Assembly: GCF_014843845.1 (NCBI RefSeq)
Contig: NZ_JHQS01000039.1
Location: 1 to 54,938 of the forward strand
Length of the DNA stretch: 54,938 nt
Origin: Mesorhizobium amorphae
Lineage (GTDB): Bacteria > Pseudomonadota > Alphaproteobacteria > Rhizobiales > Rhizobiaceae
Reading direction: 5' to 3'
Shown here: positions 16,566-25,234 of the stretch, piece after piece
Layout of the letters: each line of letters starts with the position of its first letter
Position numbering within the stretch: the first letter of the stretch is position 1
The notes under the pieces: generated by a model
The model's database searches: none
Told to the model about the DNA's origin: nothing
The model's input: the letters and a program-made list of their open reading frames with translations, nothing else
Program-made: the position numbers and the translations under genes

Positions 16566-18389
16566 ATGTGCGGGATTGTTGGCATCGTTGGGCAACAGCC
16601 GGTGTCGGACCGGTTGGTCGACGCGTTGAAGCGTCTGGAATATCGCGGCTATGATTCGGCCGGCGTTGCGACGATCACCGAGGGCGCCTTGCACCGCCGG
16701 CGCGCCGAAGGCAAGCTCGTCAATCTGGAGATGAGACTCAAGGAAGAGCCGCTGGGCGGCAACATCGGAATCGGCCACACGCGTTGGGCAACCCATGGAG
16801 CATCAACCGAACGCAATGCGCACCCGCACTTTACCGACGGTGTCGCCGTCGTCCATAACGGCATCATCGAGAATTTCGCCGAGCTGAAGGACGAATTGGC
16901 GGCGGCCGGAGCCGAGTTCCAGACCGACACCGACACCGAGGTCGTCGCGCATCTCTTGGCAAGACACCGCCGGGAGGGCATGAGGCGGCGAGAAGCAATG
17001 GCTGCCATGCTGAAACGCGTCAGGGGTGCCTACGCGCTTGCCATCCTCTTTGAGGATGATCCGTCGACCATCATGGCGGCGCGCAACGGACCACCGCTGG
17101 CGATCGGTCACGGCGACGGCGAGATGTTCCTGGGCTCCGACGCGATCGCGCTTGCTCCCTTCACCAATGAAGTTACCTATCTCATCGACGGCGACTGGGC
17201 TGTTATCGGCAAGACGGGCGCCCATATCTTCGATTTCGACGGCCATCCTGTCGAGCGTCCGCGCCAGACCTCCACGGCCGCAGCCGCTCTGGCCAACAAG
17301 GGCAACCATCGCCACTTCATGGAAAAGGAAATTCACGAGCAGCCCGAGGTCATCGCCCGTGCGCTCGGCCACTATATCAACATCATAGAGAATCGCGCCG
17401 ACATGGTTTCTGGCATCGATTTCGCCAGGATCCCCAGCCTGGCGATCTCTGCCTGCGGAACCGCCTATCTCGCCGGACTGATCGGAAAATACTGGTTCGA
17501 GCGCTATGCGCGCCTGACGGTTGAAATCGACGTCGCGTCCGAATTCCGTTACCGCGAGATCCCGTTATCGCCGCAGTCGGCGGCTCTTTTCATTTCGCAA
17601 TCTGGCGAAACCGCCGATACGCTCGCATCGCTGAGGTACTGCAAGGAGCTTGGGCTGAAAATTGGCGCCATCGTCAATGCCTGCGAATCGACCATTGCTC
17701 GGGAGGCCGATGCGGTCTTTCCGATCCTTGCCGGACCGGAGATCGGCGTCGCCTCCACCAAGGCTTTTACCTGCCAGCTTGCCGTTCTTGCCGCACTCGC
17801 CATCGGCGCCGCCAGGGCCCGCGGAACCGTAACCGAAGACGAGGTGCAGACGCTCGTCAGGAGCCTCGCCGAACTGCCGCGCATCATGGGCCAGGTAATC
17901 AACAGCATCCAGCCGGAGATCGAGTTCCTGTCGCGCGAACTGTCAAAGTGTCGTGACGTCCTGTATCTCGGTCGTGGCACCAGTTTCCCGCTGGCGATGG
18001 AAGGTGCGCTGAAGCTCAAGGAGATTTCCTACATCCACGCCGAGGGCTATGCGGCGGGTGAATTGAAGCACGGTCCGATTGCATTGATAGACGAGAACAT
18101 GCCAGTGATCGTCATCGCGCCACATGATCGCTTTTTCGACAAGACCGTCTCCAACATGCAGGAAGTGGCTGCCCGTGGAGGGCGGATTATCCTCATCACC
18201 GATGAAAAAGGGGCCGCCGCATCGAAACTCGACACCATGCATACGATCGTGCTGCCGGCCGTCGACGACATTATCGCGCCAATGATCTTCTCGCTGCCGA
18301 TACAGCTTCTTGCCTACCACACGGCGCTCTTCATGGGCACAGATGTCGACCAGCCGCGCAATCTCGCGAAATCGGTCACAGTCGAATGA
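16566..18389 (+). CDS. nodM: NodM, glucosamine-6-phosphate synthase
   Basis: Isomerising glutamine:fructose-6-phosphate amidotransferase that supplies glucosamine for Nod-factor chitin oligosaccharide. At 607 residues it has the same layout as GlmS. The N-terminal glutaminase has nucleophile Cys2 (MCGIVGIVG) and GIGHTRWATHG near 72. Two SIS domains follow: SACGTAYLAGLIGKYW and SQSGETADTLASLR near 300-350, and YLGRGTSFPLAMEGALKLKE near 465. The C-terminus DQPRNLAKSVTVE is the normal GlmS ending. The nod box upstream makes this the symbiotic copy rather than housekeeping glmS. The stop overlaps the next ORF (ATGA). Confidence 0.95.
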   Translation: MCGIVGIVGQQPVSDRLVDALKRLEYRGYDSAGVATITEGALHRRRAEGKLVNLEMRLKEEPLGGNIGIGHTRWATHGASTERNAHPHFTDGVAVVHNGIIENFAELKDELAAAGAEFQTDTDTEVVAHLLARHRREGMRRREAMAAMLKRVRGAYALAILFEDDPSTIMAARNGPPLAIGHGDGEMFLGSDAIALAPFTNEVTYLIDGDWAVIGKTGAHIFDFDGHPVERPRQTSTAAAALANKGNHRHFMEKEIHEQPEVIARALGHYINIIENRADMVSGIDFARIPSLAISACGTAYLAGLIGKYWFERYARLTVEIDVASEFRYREIPLSPQSAALFISQSGETADTLASLRYCKELGLKIGAIVNACESTIAREADAVFPILAGPEIGVASTKAFTCQLAVLAALAIGAARARGTVTEDEVQTLVRSLAELPRIMGQVINSIQPEIEFLSRELSKCRDVLYLGRGTSFPLAMEGALKLKEISYIHAEGYAAGELKHGPIALIDENMPVIVIAPHDRFFDKTVSNMQEVAARGGRIILITDEKGAAASKLDTMHTIVLPAVDDIIAPMIFSLPIQLLAYHTALFMGTDVDQPRNLAKSVTVE

Positions 18390-18967
18390 TTGTGACGCTT
18401 TTTATAGGTGGCGATGCTCCTCCATCCGAAAGCGCCAACACCTTAACGTGCCCTTTAATGATGGGGCCGAATCCTGTCAAGACTGGCCGGCTTCGAATCG
18501 GAACGATGGCCGGCATGGTCGGAGTTCGCAGCAGGTCTTGCCCGAAAGGGATTGAACCAAGCCATAGGAGGACCGAGCTAATTCTTACTCAAACCGACCC
18601 TAGTGATTTCGCGCCATCCGATACTCTGGGGGGACGTATTTCGTTCGCTCGCGAGGTCACCAAACTTACAATGGCGCAGGCCGCACGCCGGCTTGGTGTC
18701 CAGATGGCATGCTGGAAAGCATGGGAATGCGACCGCGCCGCGCCGCAATCCAATCGCCTTGCGATGATGGCGGGCATCTTGGCCGTGAGTCCCTCATGGC
18801 TATTGTCGGGAATAGGCGCCGGTCCACTGGAGCTGGAGGCGAACGATCGTGCCGCCCTGCTGCAAGAGCTGCAAATCGCCTCTGCTGAGGCAGTGGCTTC
18901 GCAAAAACGTGTGCAACAAATCGTTGCGTTACTGGGGTCGGTTCCGGTAGCCGGCGACTCGCCCTAA
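18386..18967 (+). CDS. XRE-family helix-turn-helix protein, start uncertain
   Basis: The clear domain is about residues 75-135: LGGRISFAREVTKLTMAQAA, RRLGVQMACWKAWECDRAAP and LAMMAGILAVSPSWLLSGIG. This is an XRE/Cro fold followed by a helical tail that may form a coiled coil (LLQELQIASAEAVASQKRVQ). The frame begins at an ATG overlapping the nodM stop, but its first ~60 residues look non-conserved. An AGGAGG at 18566-18571 points to initiation near the ATT codon at 18581 (ILTQTDPSDF), a rare start. The usual ATG may have been lost, so the true N-terminus is unresolved. Confidence 0.65.
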   Translation: MIVTLFIGGDAPPSESANTLTCPLMMGPNPVKTGRLRIGTMAGMVGVRSRSCPKGIEPSHRRTELILTQTDPSDFAPSDTLGGRISFAREVTKLTMAQAARRLGVQMACWKAWECDRAAPQSNRLAMMAGILAVSPSWLLSGIGAGPLELEANDRAALLQELQIASAEAVASQKRVQQIVALLGSVPVAGDSP

Positions 18968-19339
18968 GCGCGGTATGCAAGCGGTTGGATCATAAAAGAC
19001 GCGGGGTTCTGGAGCCCAAAAGTGTGGGGACTCCTGGACGGAGGCGGCGGCAGGGCGGCGAGTTGCTGCTCAAGAAAGCCATCGGCGAGAATGAGTCGGG
19101 ATCGCAGGACGAATGCGGTATAGTCGATCAGGCGATCTCAGGCTGGCCGCTTGTTGGAACTTGATCAGAACCAGGTGAGCCACCATATCCCGACCCGGCT
19201 GCCAATTTCAGGTGGCGCATTCTATGGATGAGGCCAATCCGGCCGGATCGACGTCCATTTTTTTGATTTGCTAGGTGCGTCAGGTTGGGGAGGAAATCTC
19301 CCGATTTATCAGGCGCTCCTTCTCTTCTTGGAGGTGTCT
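18968..19339 (+). other. Gap without a convincing gene
   Basis: No frame with a family signature on either strand. The last bases carry the GGAGG ribosome-binding site (19329-19333) of the next small regulator. Confidence 0.4.
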
Positions 19340-19594
19340 ATGAAGGACTCGCGCATTCCCGAGCCAGTCTTGACGGCTATGTCAGACGGAACCCACATCA
19401 TCCGCGCTTATCGTGAGCACCTTGGATATTCCATCGAGGACCTCGCGGTGGCGAGCGGGCTTGCCGCTGAGGAAATCCAAAACATCGAGTCGGGTCTGAG
19501 GTACAACAAGGGCTATCGGGATCGGATAGCGAGATCGCTGTCCATACCTGTGGGAATTCTTGAGGGACAGTCGGACATATCGGATGCCGCGTGA
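19340..19594 (+). CDS. Small XRE-family helix-turn-helix protein
   Basis: 84 residues from the ATG at 19340, chosen because GGAGG lies six bases upstream; the open frame begins earlier at 19268. Residues ~18-70 form a Cro/C1-like fold: HIIRAYREHLGYSIEDLAVA, SGLAAEEIQNIESGLRYNKG and RIARSLSIPVGILEG. It is almost entirely one domain. In the R7A ICE, small regulators (QseC, QseM) control TraR activity. Whether this protein plays such a role cannot be judged from sequence alone. Confidence 0.7.
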   Translation: MKDSRIPEPVLTAMSDGTHIIRAYREHLGYSIEDLAVASGLAAEEIQNIESGLRYNKGYRDRIARSLSIPVGILEGQSDISDAA

Positions 19595-20472
19595 TCAGTC
19601 GGATAATCTGCCAATGGGTGGAAGATCCGCTACCTTGTGATGTGTTGTTTTGAGACTGATAGTCGACGCTTAATTCCGTTGGACGCGATGGCCTTCGGGC
19701 GCAGTACTGCCAAGAGAATTATCGTCCACTGCCCGGGTCACCGATCAGGAAGTTGTGCCAGGCGATATTGCCGCCCGGAGTGCCGTGACACGGGCACGAT
19801 AGCCCGGTTCGCGACGAAGGATTGGCAACGGCGAATTCATGCTGGGTCAGCAAGGCGATACTGGCTGCAGCATCAAGTTGGCCGACGAGGGCGGGGGCAC
19901 AGCGAGCCCCAGACGCGCTGGGTTGACTGTGGGTGTCGGAACAGCGAAAAGGGGCCGCTCTTCGTGAGTGGCGTGCGCCGGCAGTCTAACCCCAAGCCCC
20001 CCGCCCAGGCTGCCGGCGCGCTTCTAGGAACGTTGAGGTAGGGCCGCAATCCAACGCCTCCTTGTCTGACACGCATCGATCAGATCCCGAGCAGCCAGCC
20101 AGTGTTCGGCCTTCGCTTGCGCCTCTGCCTTGGCGCCCGAGGCCTTGCGCTTCCTCCAGCGTGGTCGATCGGCACGCCCTCGACTTCGGCGGCACGATCG
20201 GACGACAGCGGCCGCGGCAGGCTCCATTTGCATGAGGGGGGCTCGTGCCATCAAATACCTGATGCATTTGCGCTTTGCGCAATCTCCGTTCATGCTCGAT
20301 GCCAGGCGCAGACCTCGCCTCTACACGATGAAGCATCGATGCAAGGCCTACGCTTTGATCGCCATCGCGGCCATTGCTTTGCCGCGATCGCCGAAGCCGT
20401 TTACGACAATCGTGCCAGCAATGCCGGCAGCGATGCCGCATGCAAAAATCCACAAATGATTGTAGCCAAATG
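19595..20472 (+). other. Long gap with no identifiable gene
   Basis: Several 60-170 codon frames overlap on both strands, none with a family signature. One minus-strand stretch near 20350-20460 encodes a hydrophobic segment (FACGIAAGIAGTIVVNGFGD) that could be a relic of a membrane protein. It has stops close by. Confidence 0.4.
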
Positions 20473-20925
20473 CTAGCTGCCCAGCATATGTCCGGCATTT
20501 CGCAAGGCCCCTAGGAAGAGACTTGCATGGCCGTTGGCATCGATCTTGGCCTGCATCGACAGGGGCATGCTGTGCCAGTTCTCCAAGGGCGCAATGAAAT
20601 GTGAGAAAGTGCCGTTGACCATGCAATGGTGGGTAACGAGGCCCGGTCTGTCCAACGCCAGCACGCCGGTCTGCTCACCCTGATATCGGATGGCTGCGAC
20701 CCGCTGGACCTCCGCGTCACCGTCGACCCGCACGTCGAAAAGCAGGATGCCGCGGCTCCTGATGGCTATCTCCGTGGCTTTTTCAGCGAAGCTTAAGGAG
20801 AGCGAGCGGACGCTTTCGACCGCCATCTGGAAAACCATCAAATCCAGTTCATTCATAAGGTAACTGCGCGCAACACCGGGATGATTGCAATCGACGCACA
20901 CGGCTTTTTCACAGATGTCGGTCAC
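20473..20925 (-). CDS. Hypothetical protein, no recognised family
   Basis: 150 residues from a GTG at 20925, or 127 from the Met at residue 24 (MNELDLMVFQMAVESVRSLS). The composition looks like a real soluble alpha/beta protein: ATEIAIRSRGILLFDVRVDG, RVAAIRYQGEQTGVLALDRP, and a C-terminal helix MQAKIDANGHASLFLGALRN. The longer form has a cysteine cluster CEKAVCVDC at its N-terminus that could bind metal but may lie before the true start. Isolated between gaps; no function proposed. Confidence 0.5.
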   Translation of the reverse strand: MTDICEKAVCVDCNHPGVARSYLMNELDLMVFQMAVESVRSLSLSFAEKATEIAIRSRGILLFDVRVDGDAEVQRVAAIRYQGEQTGVLALDRPGLVTHHCMVNGTFSHFIAPLENWHSMPLSMQAKIDANGHASLFLGALRNAGHMLGS

Positions 20926-21409
20926 GAGCGATCATTTTGGGGTTTGCCGGTCGGCCATTGACTGAAGGCGTGCTCCGTTCGAACCGATCCTGAAGCGGAA
21001 TGCGCGGGATCTACGGAACCCGAAGAGCCGGCCAGCCAAGTTGCCGCGACAATTGATGTCGTGATCATTCCAGACATCTGCATTTCGGCCACCTGGTAAG
21101 TCCGTTCTTAAGCCCAATCTCGGGCCGTCTTGTACATGAAAACCTCGCGGTGGCGTCCTCGAAGCTCGGGCCGCCAGGCGCTTGATCGAAGCGTCGAGAA
21201 CCTTGTTTTCCGATGATCCGGTCCTCCTACAGAACATATTCTGGGACACTCGGCTTCATCCACTGAAGCGTGCCGTTTCGCTCGTCCGTGTTCCTTGCCG
21301 GCTCACCGCCTCAGGGCGCCTTGCACACAGCGGCGCGTCAGCGCATCAAACTCGTCCCCCCTTCACTTCACAAAATGGATTTCCTGAAGTACGGGGAGCG
21401 CAGAGAAAT
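20926..21409 (+). other. Gap upstream of the queuosine operon
   Basis: Contains the putative promoter of queCDE and possibly that of the minus-strand hypothetical gene. A 105-codon minus frame (20932-21249) has an arginine-rich, low-complexity composition and is probably not a gene. Confidence 0.4.
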
Positions 21410-21442
21410 CTCCGGTCGCAGCCTACCCGGTTAAAACAAGGA
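21410..21442 (+). promoter_or_regulatory. Probable preQ1-I riboswitch controlling queCDE
   Basis: P1 pairs CCGG (21412-21415) with CCGG (21427-21430). The loop begins TCGCAG (21416-21421) and carries the C before the second strand that would contact preQ1. The A-rich tail TTAAAACAAGG (21431-21441) supplies the pseudoknot strand. TCGCAG and AAAACAAGG match the well-studied Thermoanaerobacter preQ1 aptamer. The AAGGA at 21438-21442 is the ribosome-binding site of queC, so ligand binding should block translation. Linker lengths differ slightly from that example. Confidence 0.78.
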
Positions 21443-21446
21443 CCCA

Positions 21447-22148
21447 ATGATGAAGACTCTCGTCGTCTGCTCCGGCGGATTGGACTCCGTTACTCTTGCT
21501 CACAAGGTGGCAGCGCAGTACGAGCTCGCCGGCCTTCTATCTTTCGATTACGGCCAACGGCACCGGAAGGAATTGCGCTTTGCAGCCCTTTGCGCTGAGC
21601 GTCTGAACGTCCCTCATCGCATCATCGACATCCGCGAAATCGGTCGCGGCCTTTCCGGCTCCGCGCTGACAGACAGTGTGGATGTGCCGGACGGGCACTA
21701 CGCCGAAGATACCATGAAGGTGACGGTGGTGCCGAACCGGAACGCCATCATGTTGGCCACCGCTTTCGGGCTTGCCGCCGCGCACAAGGTCGAAGCGGTG
21801 GCGACTGCCGTGCATGGTGGGGATCATTTCATTTATCCCGACTGCCGTCCGGCCTTCATCGACACTTTCCAGATGATGCAAGACCGTGCGCTCGACGGCT
21901 ACGCGAAGATTCGCATTTATGCGCCCTATGTGAATCTCACGAAGGCCGACATTGTGAGGGATGGAGCAACATACGGAACGCCATTTGCGCAGACCTGGTC
22001 CTGCTACAAGGGCGCCGAGCGTCACTGCGGCAGGTGCGGGACCTGCGTCGAGCGGCGCGAGGCGTTCCATCTTTCTGGGCACCCGGATCCCACCGACTAC
22101 GAGGACTCCGACTTCTGGCTTGATGCGCTGCGAAGGAGGAGCGCATAA
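21447..22148 (+). CDS. queC: QueC, 7-cyano-7-deazaguanine (preQ0) synthase
   Basis: ATP-dependent conversion of 7-carboxy-7-deazaguanine to preQ0, a queuosine precursor. 233 residues. The PP-loop is CSGGLDSVTLAHK (residues 8-20). FDYGQRHRKEL near 34 and VVPNRNAIMLA near 95 are family blocks. The C-terminal zinc site is CYKGAERHCGRCGTCVERR (four cysteines, residues ~189-205). Met1 and Met2 are adjacent; the ribosome-binding site AAGGA is spaced better for the second (21450). The end overlaps queD by one base. Confidence 0.95.
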   Translation: MMKTLVVCSGGLDSVTLAHKVAAQYELAGLLSFDYGQRHRKELRFAALCAERLNVPHRIIDIREIGRGLSGSALTDSVDVPDGHYAEDTMKVTVVPNRNAIMLATAFGLAAAHKVEAVATAVHGGDHFIYPDCRPAFIDTFQMMQDRALDGYAKIRIYAPYVNLTKADIVRDGATYGTPFAQTWSCYKGAERHCGRCGTCVERREAFHLSGHPDPTDYEDSDFWLDALRRRSA

Positions 22149-22504
22149 TGTTCCGCATCACCAAGGAATTCCACTTCTCGGCCTCGCATCAGCTCACCTC
22201 GTTGCCGCCCGATCACCAATGTGCGCGCCTGCACGGGCATAATTACATCGTCGAAGTGGATCTTTCGGCGAAGGAACTGAACGATGACGGCTTCGTGCGC
22301 GACTATCACGATTTGGCGCCACTCAAACGCTATATCGACGAGCGTTTCGACCACCGACATCTCAATGACGTGCTGGGACATGAGCAAGTTACCGCGGAAT
22401 GCCTGGCCAGACATTTTTATCTATGGTGCAAGGCGCGCCTGCCCGAAACCTCGGCCGTGCGGGTGAGCGAAACGCCGAAAACCTGGGCGGAGTACCGGCC
22501 GTGA
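22148..22504 (+). CDS. queD: QueD, 6-carboxy-5,6,7,8-tetrahydropterin synthase
   Basis: Converts dihydroneopterin triphosphate to carboxytetrahydropterin, the first committed step of preQ0 synthesis. 118 residues, typical. The zinc histidines lie in FHFSASHQL (near 13) and RLHGHNY (near 30-34); the catalytic Cys is in CARLHGH. Other family blocks are FVRDYHDL near 50, FDHRHLND near 70 and the C-terminal VSETPKTWAEY with the pterin-binding Glu. Start overlaps queC; stop overlaps queE. Confidence 0.95.
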   Translation: MFRITKEFHFSASHQLTSLPPDHQCARLHGHNYIVEVDLSAKELNDDGFVRDYHDLAPLKRYIDERFDHRHLNDVLGHEQVTAECLARHFYLWCKARLPETSAVRVSETPKTWAEYRP

Positions 22505-23235
22505 CCGATACGCATCCCGCAATTCGCGTGAGCGAGATTTTCGGACCGACGATCCAGGGCGAGGGCGTGCTCATCGGTTTGCCGACGGTCTTCATCAGAA
22601 CCGGCGGGTGTGACTATCGCTGTTCCTGGTGCGACAGCCTGCATGCGGTGGACAATCAATTCCGCCATCAATGGGAGATGATGTCCATCGGCGCGGTGTG
22701 GCAAAACGTGGTTGCGCTTTCCGGCGGCCGCCCGGTGATGGTGTCGCTGTCAGGCGGCAATCCGGCCATCCAGCCGCTCGGTCCGCTCATCGAGCGAGGC
22801 CATGGTGAAGGTTACCGTTTTGCGCTGGAAACCCAAGGTTCCGTGGTCAAGGACTGGTTTGCCGACCTTGACGTGCTGATTCTCAGCCCAAAGCCGCCCT
22901 CAAGCGAAATGAGGACAGATTGGGCCGCTGTCGAGGCGTGCGTCGATGCGGCGCAGGAGAAGCCGCAAATCGTGCTCAAGCTCGTTGTTTTCGACGAGAG
23001 CGACTACGCCTACGCGAAAGGCGCCGCGGAGCGATTTCCGCGCCTTCCGGTCTACCTGCAACCCGGCAATCACACGCCGCCCCGTCCCGGCAACCAAGAC
23101 GAGTCTGTTGATCTGGACGGAATAATGAAACGCATGGAGTGGCTGGTTGAAAAGGTGACCCGTGACAAGTGGTTCGAAGCCCGCGTGCTGCCGCAGCTGC
23201 ACGTTATGCTCTGGGGCAACAAGAGGGCCGTCTAG
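22501..23235 (+). CDS. queE: QueE, 7-carboxy-7-deazaguanine synthase (radical SAM)
   Basis: Radical-SAM ring contraction of carboxytetrahydropterin to CDG. 244 residues from the GTG at 22501, chosen because GTGA overlaps the queD stop and the protein then starts MTDTHPAIRVSEIFGPTIQG, as in the family. The cluster motif is CDYRCSWC (C-x3-C-x2-C, near residue 36), with the conserved GEGVLIGLPTVFIRTGG before it and VSLSGGNPA near 82. Completes queCDE; queF and tgt are not in the window. Confidence 0.94.
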   Translation: MTDTHPAIRVSEIFGPTIQGEGVLIGLPTVFIRTGGCDYRCSWCDSLHAVDNQFRHQWEMMSIGAVWQNVVALSGGRPVMVSLSGGNPAIQPLGPLIERGHGEGYRFALETQGSVVKDWFADLDVLILSPKPPSSEMRTDWAAVEACVDAAQEKPQIVLKLVVFDESDYAYAKGAAERFPRLPVYLQPGNHTPPRPGNQDESVDLDGIMKRMEWLVEKVTRDKWFEARVLPQLHVMLWGNKRAV

Positions 23236-23728
23236 CCTGCGCCTGCTTTGTACTGGAACTGCGCCTGCGGATCTTCGGTTGGCCGGGTTGGCCCACATTT
23301 GACGGCGCTGCCGGGGTACTTGCGGACTTCTGGTATCGGCACCGAGAGCGTGGCCAGCCGTGTTGAACCCAGGCTCACATGACGATGCTGAGGTCAAGAG
23401 GTGTGTTAGGGCGGCATCGTGTTGTTCCAATTGGCAGCGGAATCCAGGTAGTGTGAGAGTTCTGCAAATTCGCTGAGAGATGGCGGTCATGGCAGGCTGG
23501 TGATGTTCAACGTCACCTGATTCCCGCGAAGGAACGCCACTAAACGCCTTGATGAATCATTGTAAGGCACGGGACAAACTTATTGTGGCTCGCGGTCAGC
23601 ACAATCACGATTGCCCAGCTCTTGGTCGCTGATGAATACCTCGCCCGGCAGCCACAAGCGCCATCGCTTCCTCCGACATCATCGCGCACACGGTATGGCT
23701 TCGCTCCGTGACCGTTCCTCTGCGGTGC
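23236..23728 (+). other. Gap between queE and hemN
   Basis: The two flanking genes converge here. No frame with family similarity was recognised. Short frames on the minus strand near 23605-23790 overlap the hemN 3' end in another frame. Confidence 0.4.
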
Positions 23729-25078
23729 TCAGACTGCCACCGAGTGCCTGGCCGTTCCACTTTCGAAATATTTGTCGAACTTCGCCGCAATGCTCCTCAC
23801 GAAGAGACGACCTTCCGCCAGCACGACGAAACTGTCGCCTTGGAGTTCAAGCAGTCGATCAGGATCCTGAAGGGCGATTGAGCTTGCCTGAATAAGGAGC
23901 TTTTGGCCAGCTTCCCCGAAGCGCTCCACCAGGTCGATCGCCGAGAAGGCGAAATCGCACATCAGCCGCTCGATGATCCAGCCACGGACACGATCGTCGT
24001 CGGAAAAGGCGATGCCGCGGACGCCGGCCAGCCCGCCATTGGCGACCATACGTCCGTACTCAGCGGTCGAAGGCATGTTCTGCGCGTAACCTTGGCGAAA
24101 TCGGCTGATGGACGAAGGGCCAAGGCCGATCAATGTCTCGCAACGATCCTCTGTGTAGCCTTGAAAATTGCGATGCAAGGCCCCTGTGTGCGACGCAAGC
24201 GCCAGCGTATCGCCCGGCTTGGCGAAATGGTCGAGCCCGATTGCTTCGTATCCCTTGTCGACAATCGCTCGTGCGGCGAGTTGCGATTGGGCAAACCGCT
24301 CCGTGGGACCGGGGAGCCATACCTCGTCGATCATCGTTTGATGCTTCTTGAACCAGGGCACGTGAGCGTAGCCGAAAAGCGCCATCCTGTCCGGTTCCAG
24401 GGTGAGCGCCTGCGCCACGGTGGAACAGACGCTCTCCCGGGTCTGATGCGGCAGACCGTAGAGCAGGTCCAGATTGACCGATTCGACGCCGCGAGAACGA
24501 ACTCCATCGACGACTGTCTTGGTCTGCAAAAAGCTTTGCTCGCGGTTGATCGCCTTTTGCACTTTCGGATCGAAATCCTGGACGCCGAGGCTCGCCCGCG
24601 TCATGCCGATCTCGGCGAGCGCATCGAGACGTGCATCGTCCATATCGTTGGGATCGATCTCGACGCTGATTTTCGTATTCGGGAGAAAATCGAAGTTGTC
24701 ACGCAGGACAGTACCCAAGGCCACCATATCCTCGGGCTTCAGCATGGTCGGTGAACCGCCGCCGAAGTGGATTGCACGGACGGAGGCCTTGCCTCTGACA
24801 TGACCGGCAATCGTCGCGACCTCCGCATGCAGCGAACGCAGAAATGCGGTGACCGGCTCATAGTGACGCGTCTGCTTGGTATGGCACGCACAGAACCAGC
24901 AGAGCCTGTCGCAATAGGGAATATGCAGGTAAAGCGATATCTCGTCGCCGCCTTCGAGCGCCTCCAACCAGCCTTTCTGGACCGCCGCGTCGACGCCCGG
25001 ATGGAAATGCGGCGCGGTCGGGTAGCTGGTGTAGCGGGGGACGTTCTCGCCAAGTCTGGCAGCTAATTCCGGTCGCAT
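23729..25078 (-). CDS. hemN: HemN, oxygen-independent coproporphyrinogen III oxidase
   Basis: Radical-SAM enzyme that makes protoporphyrinogen IX without O2, supplying haem for cytochromes under microaerobic conditions. 449 residues from the ATG at 25078 (MRPELAARLGENVPRYTSYP). The open frame extends 60 codons further, but that N-terminus is not family-like. YLHIPYCDRLCWFCACHTKQ carries the C-x3-C-x2-C cluster, with the extra Cys typical of HemN. Other blocks are IHFGGGSPTML near 105, SVEIDPNDM near 140, LDLLYGLPHQT near 205 and GYAHVPWFKKHQ near 240. It is divergent from the fnrN-type regulator. Confidence 0.95.
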   Translation of the reverse strand: MRPELAARLGENVPRYTSYPTAPHFHPGVDAAVQKGWLEALEGGDEISLYLHIPYCDRLCWFCACHTKQTRHYEPVTAFLRSLHAEVATIAGHVRGKASVRAIHFGGGSPTMLKPEDMVALGTVLRDNFDFLPNTKISVEIDPNDMDDARLDALAEIGMTRASLGVQDFDPKVQKAINREQSFLQTKTVVDGVRSRGVESVNLDLLYGLPHQTRESVCSTVAQALTLEPDRMALFGYAHVPWFKKHQTMIDEVWLPGPTERFAQSQLAARAIVDKGYEAIGLDHFAKPGDTLALASHTGALHRNFQGYTEDRCETLIGLGPSSISRFRQGYAQNMPSTAEYGRMVANGGLAGVRGIAFSDDDRVRGWIIERLMCDFAFSAIDLVERFGEAGQKLLIQASSIALQDPDRLLELQGDSFVVLAEGRLFVRSIAAKFDKYFESGTARHSVAV

Positions 25079-25234
25079 GTCGTGGTCCACCGTGTTTGCG
25101 TCGCCGGAACTCTGGACGCGTCGAACAGCCAAAGCCCTGATTTCGGTCAGCCTCCAGCACGGACAAACTGCCGCAAGGATTTTTCTACCGTCGATTGCTA
25201 TCCTGCCGGCACTTGGGATCGGTAGAGCCATCGA

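Noticed and set aside
20932..21249. 105-codon minus-strand frame
   Set aside because: Arginine-rich, no conserved block, no ribosome-binding site.
25079..25234. FNR/FixK box between hemN and fnrN
   Set aside because: No TTGA-N6-TCAA or one-mismatch version was found on either strand.
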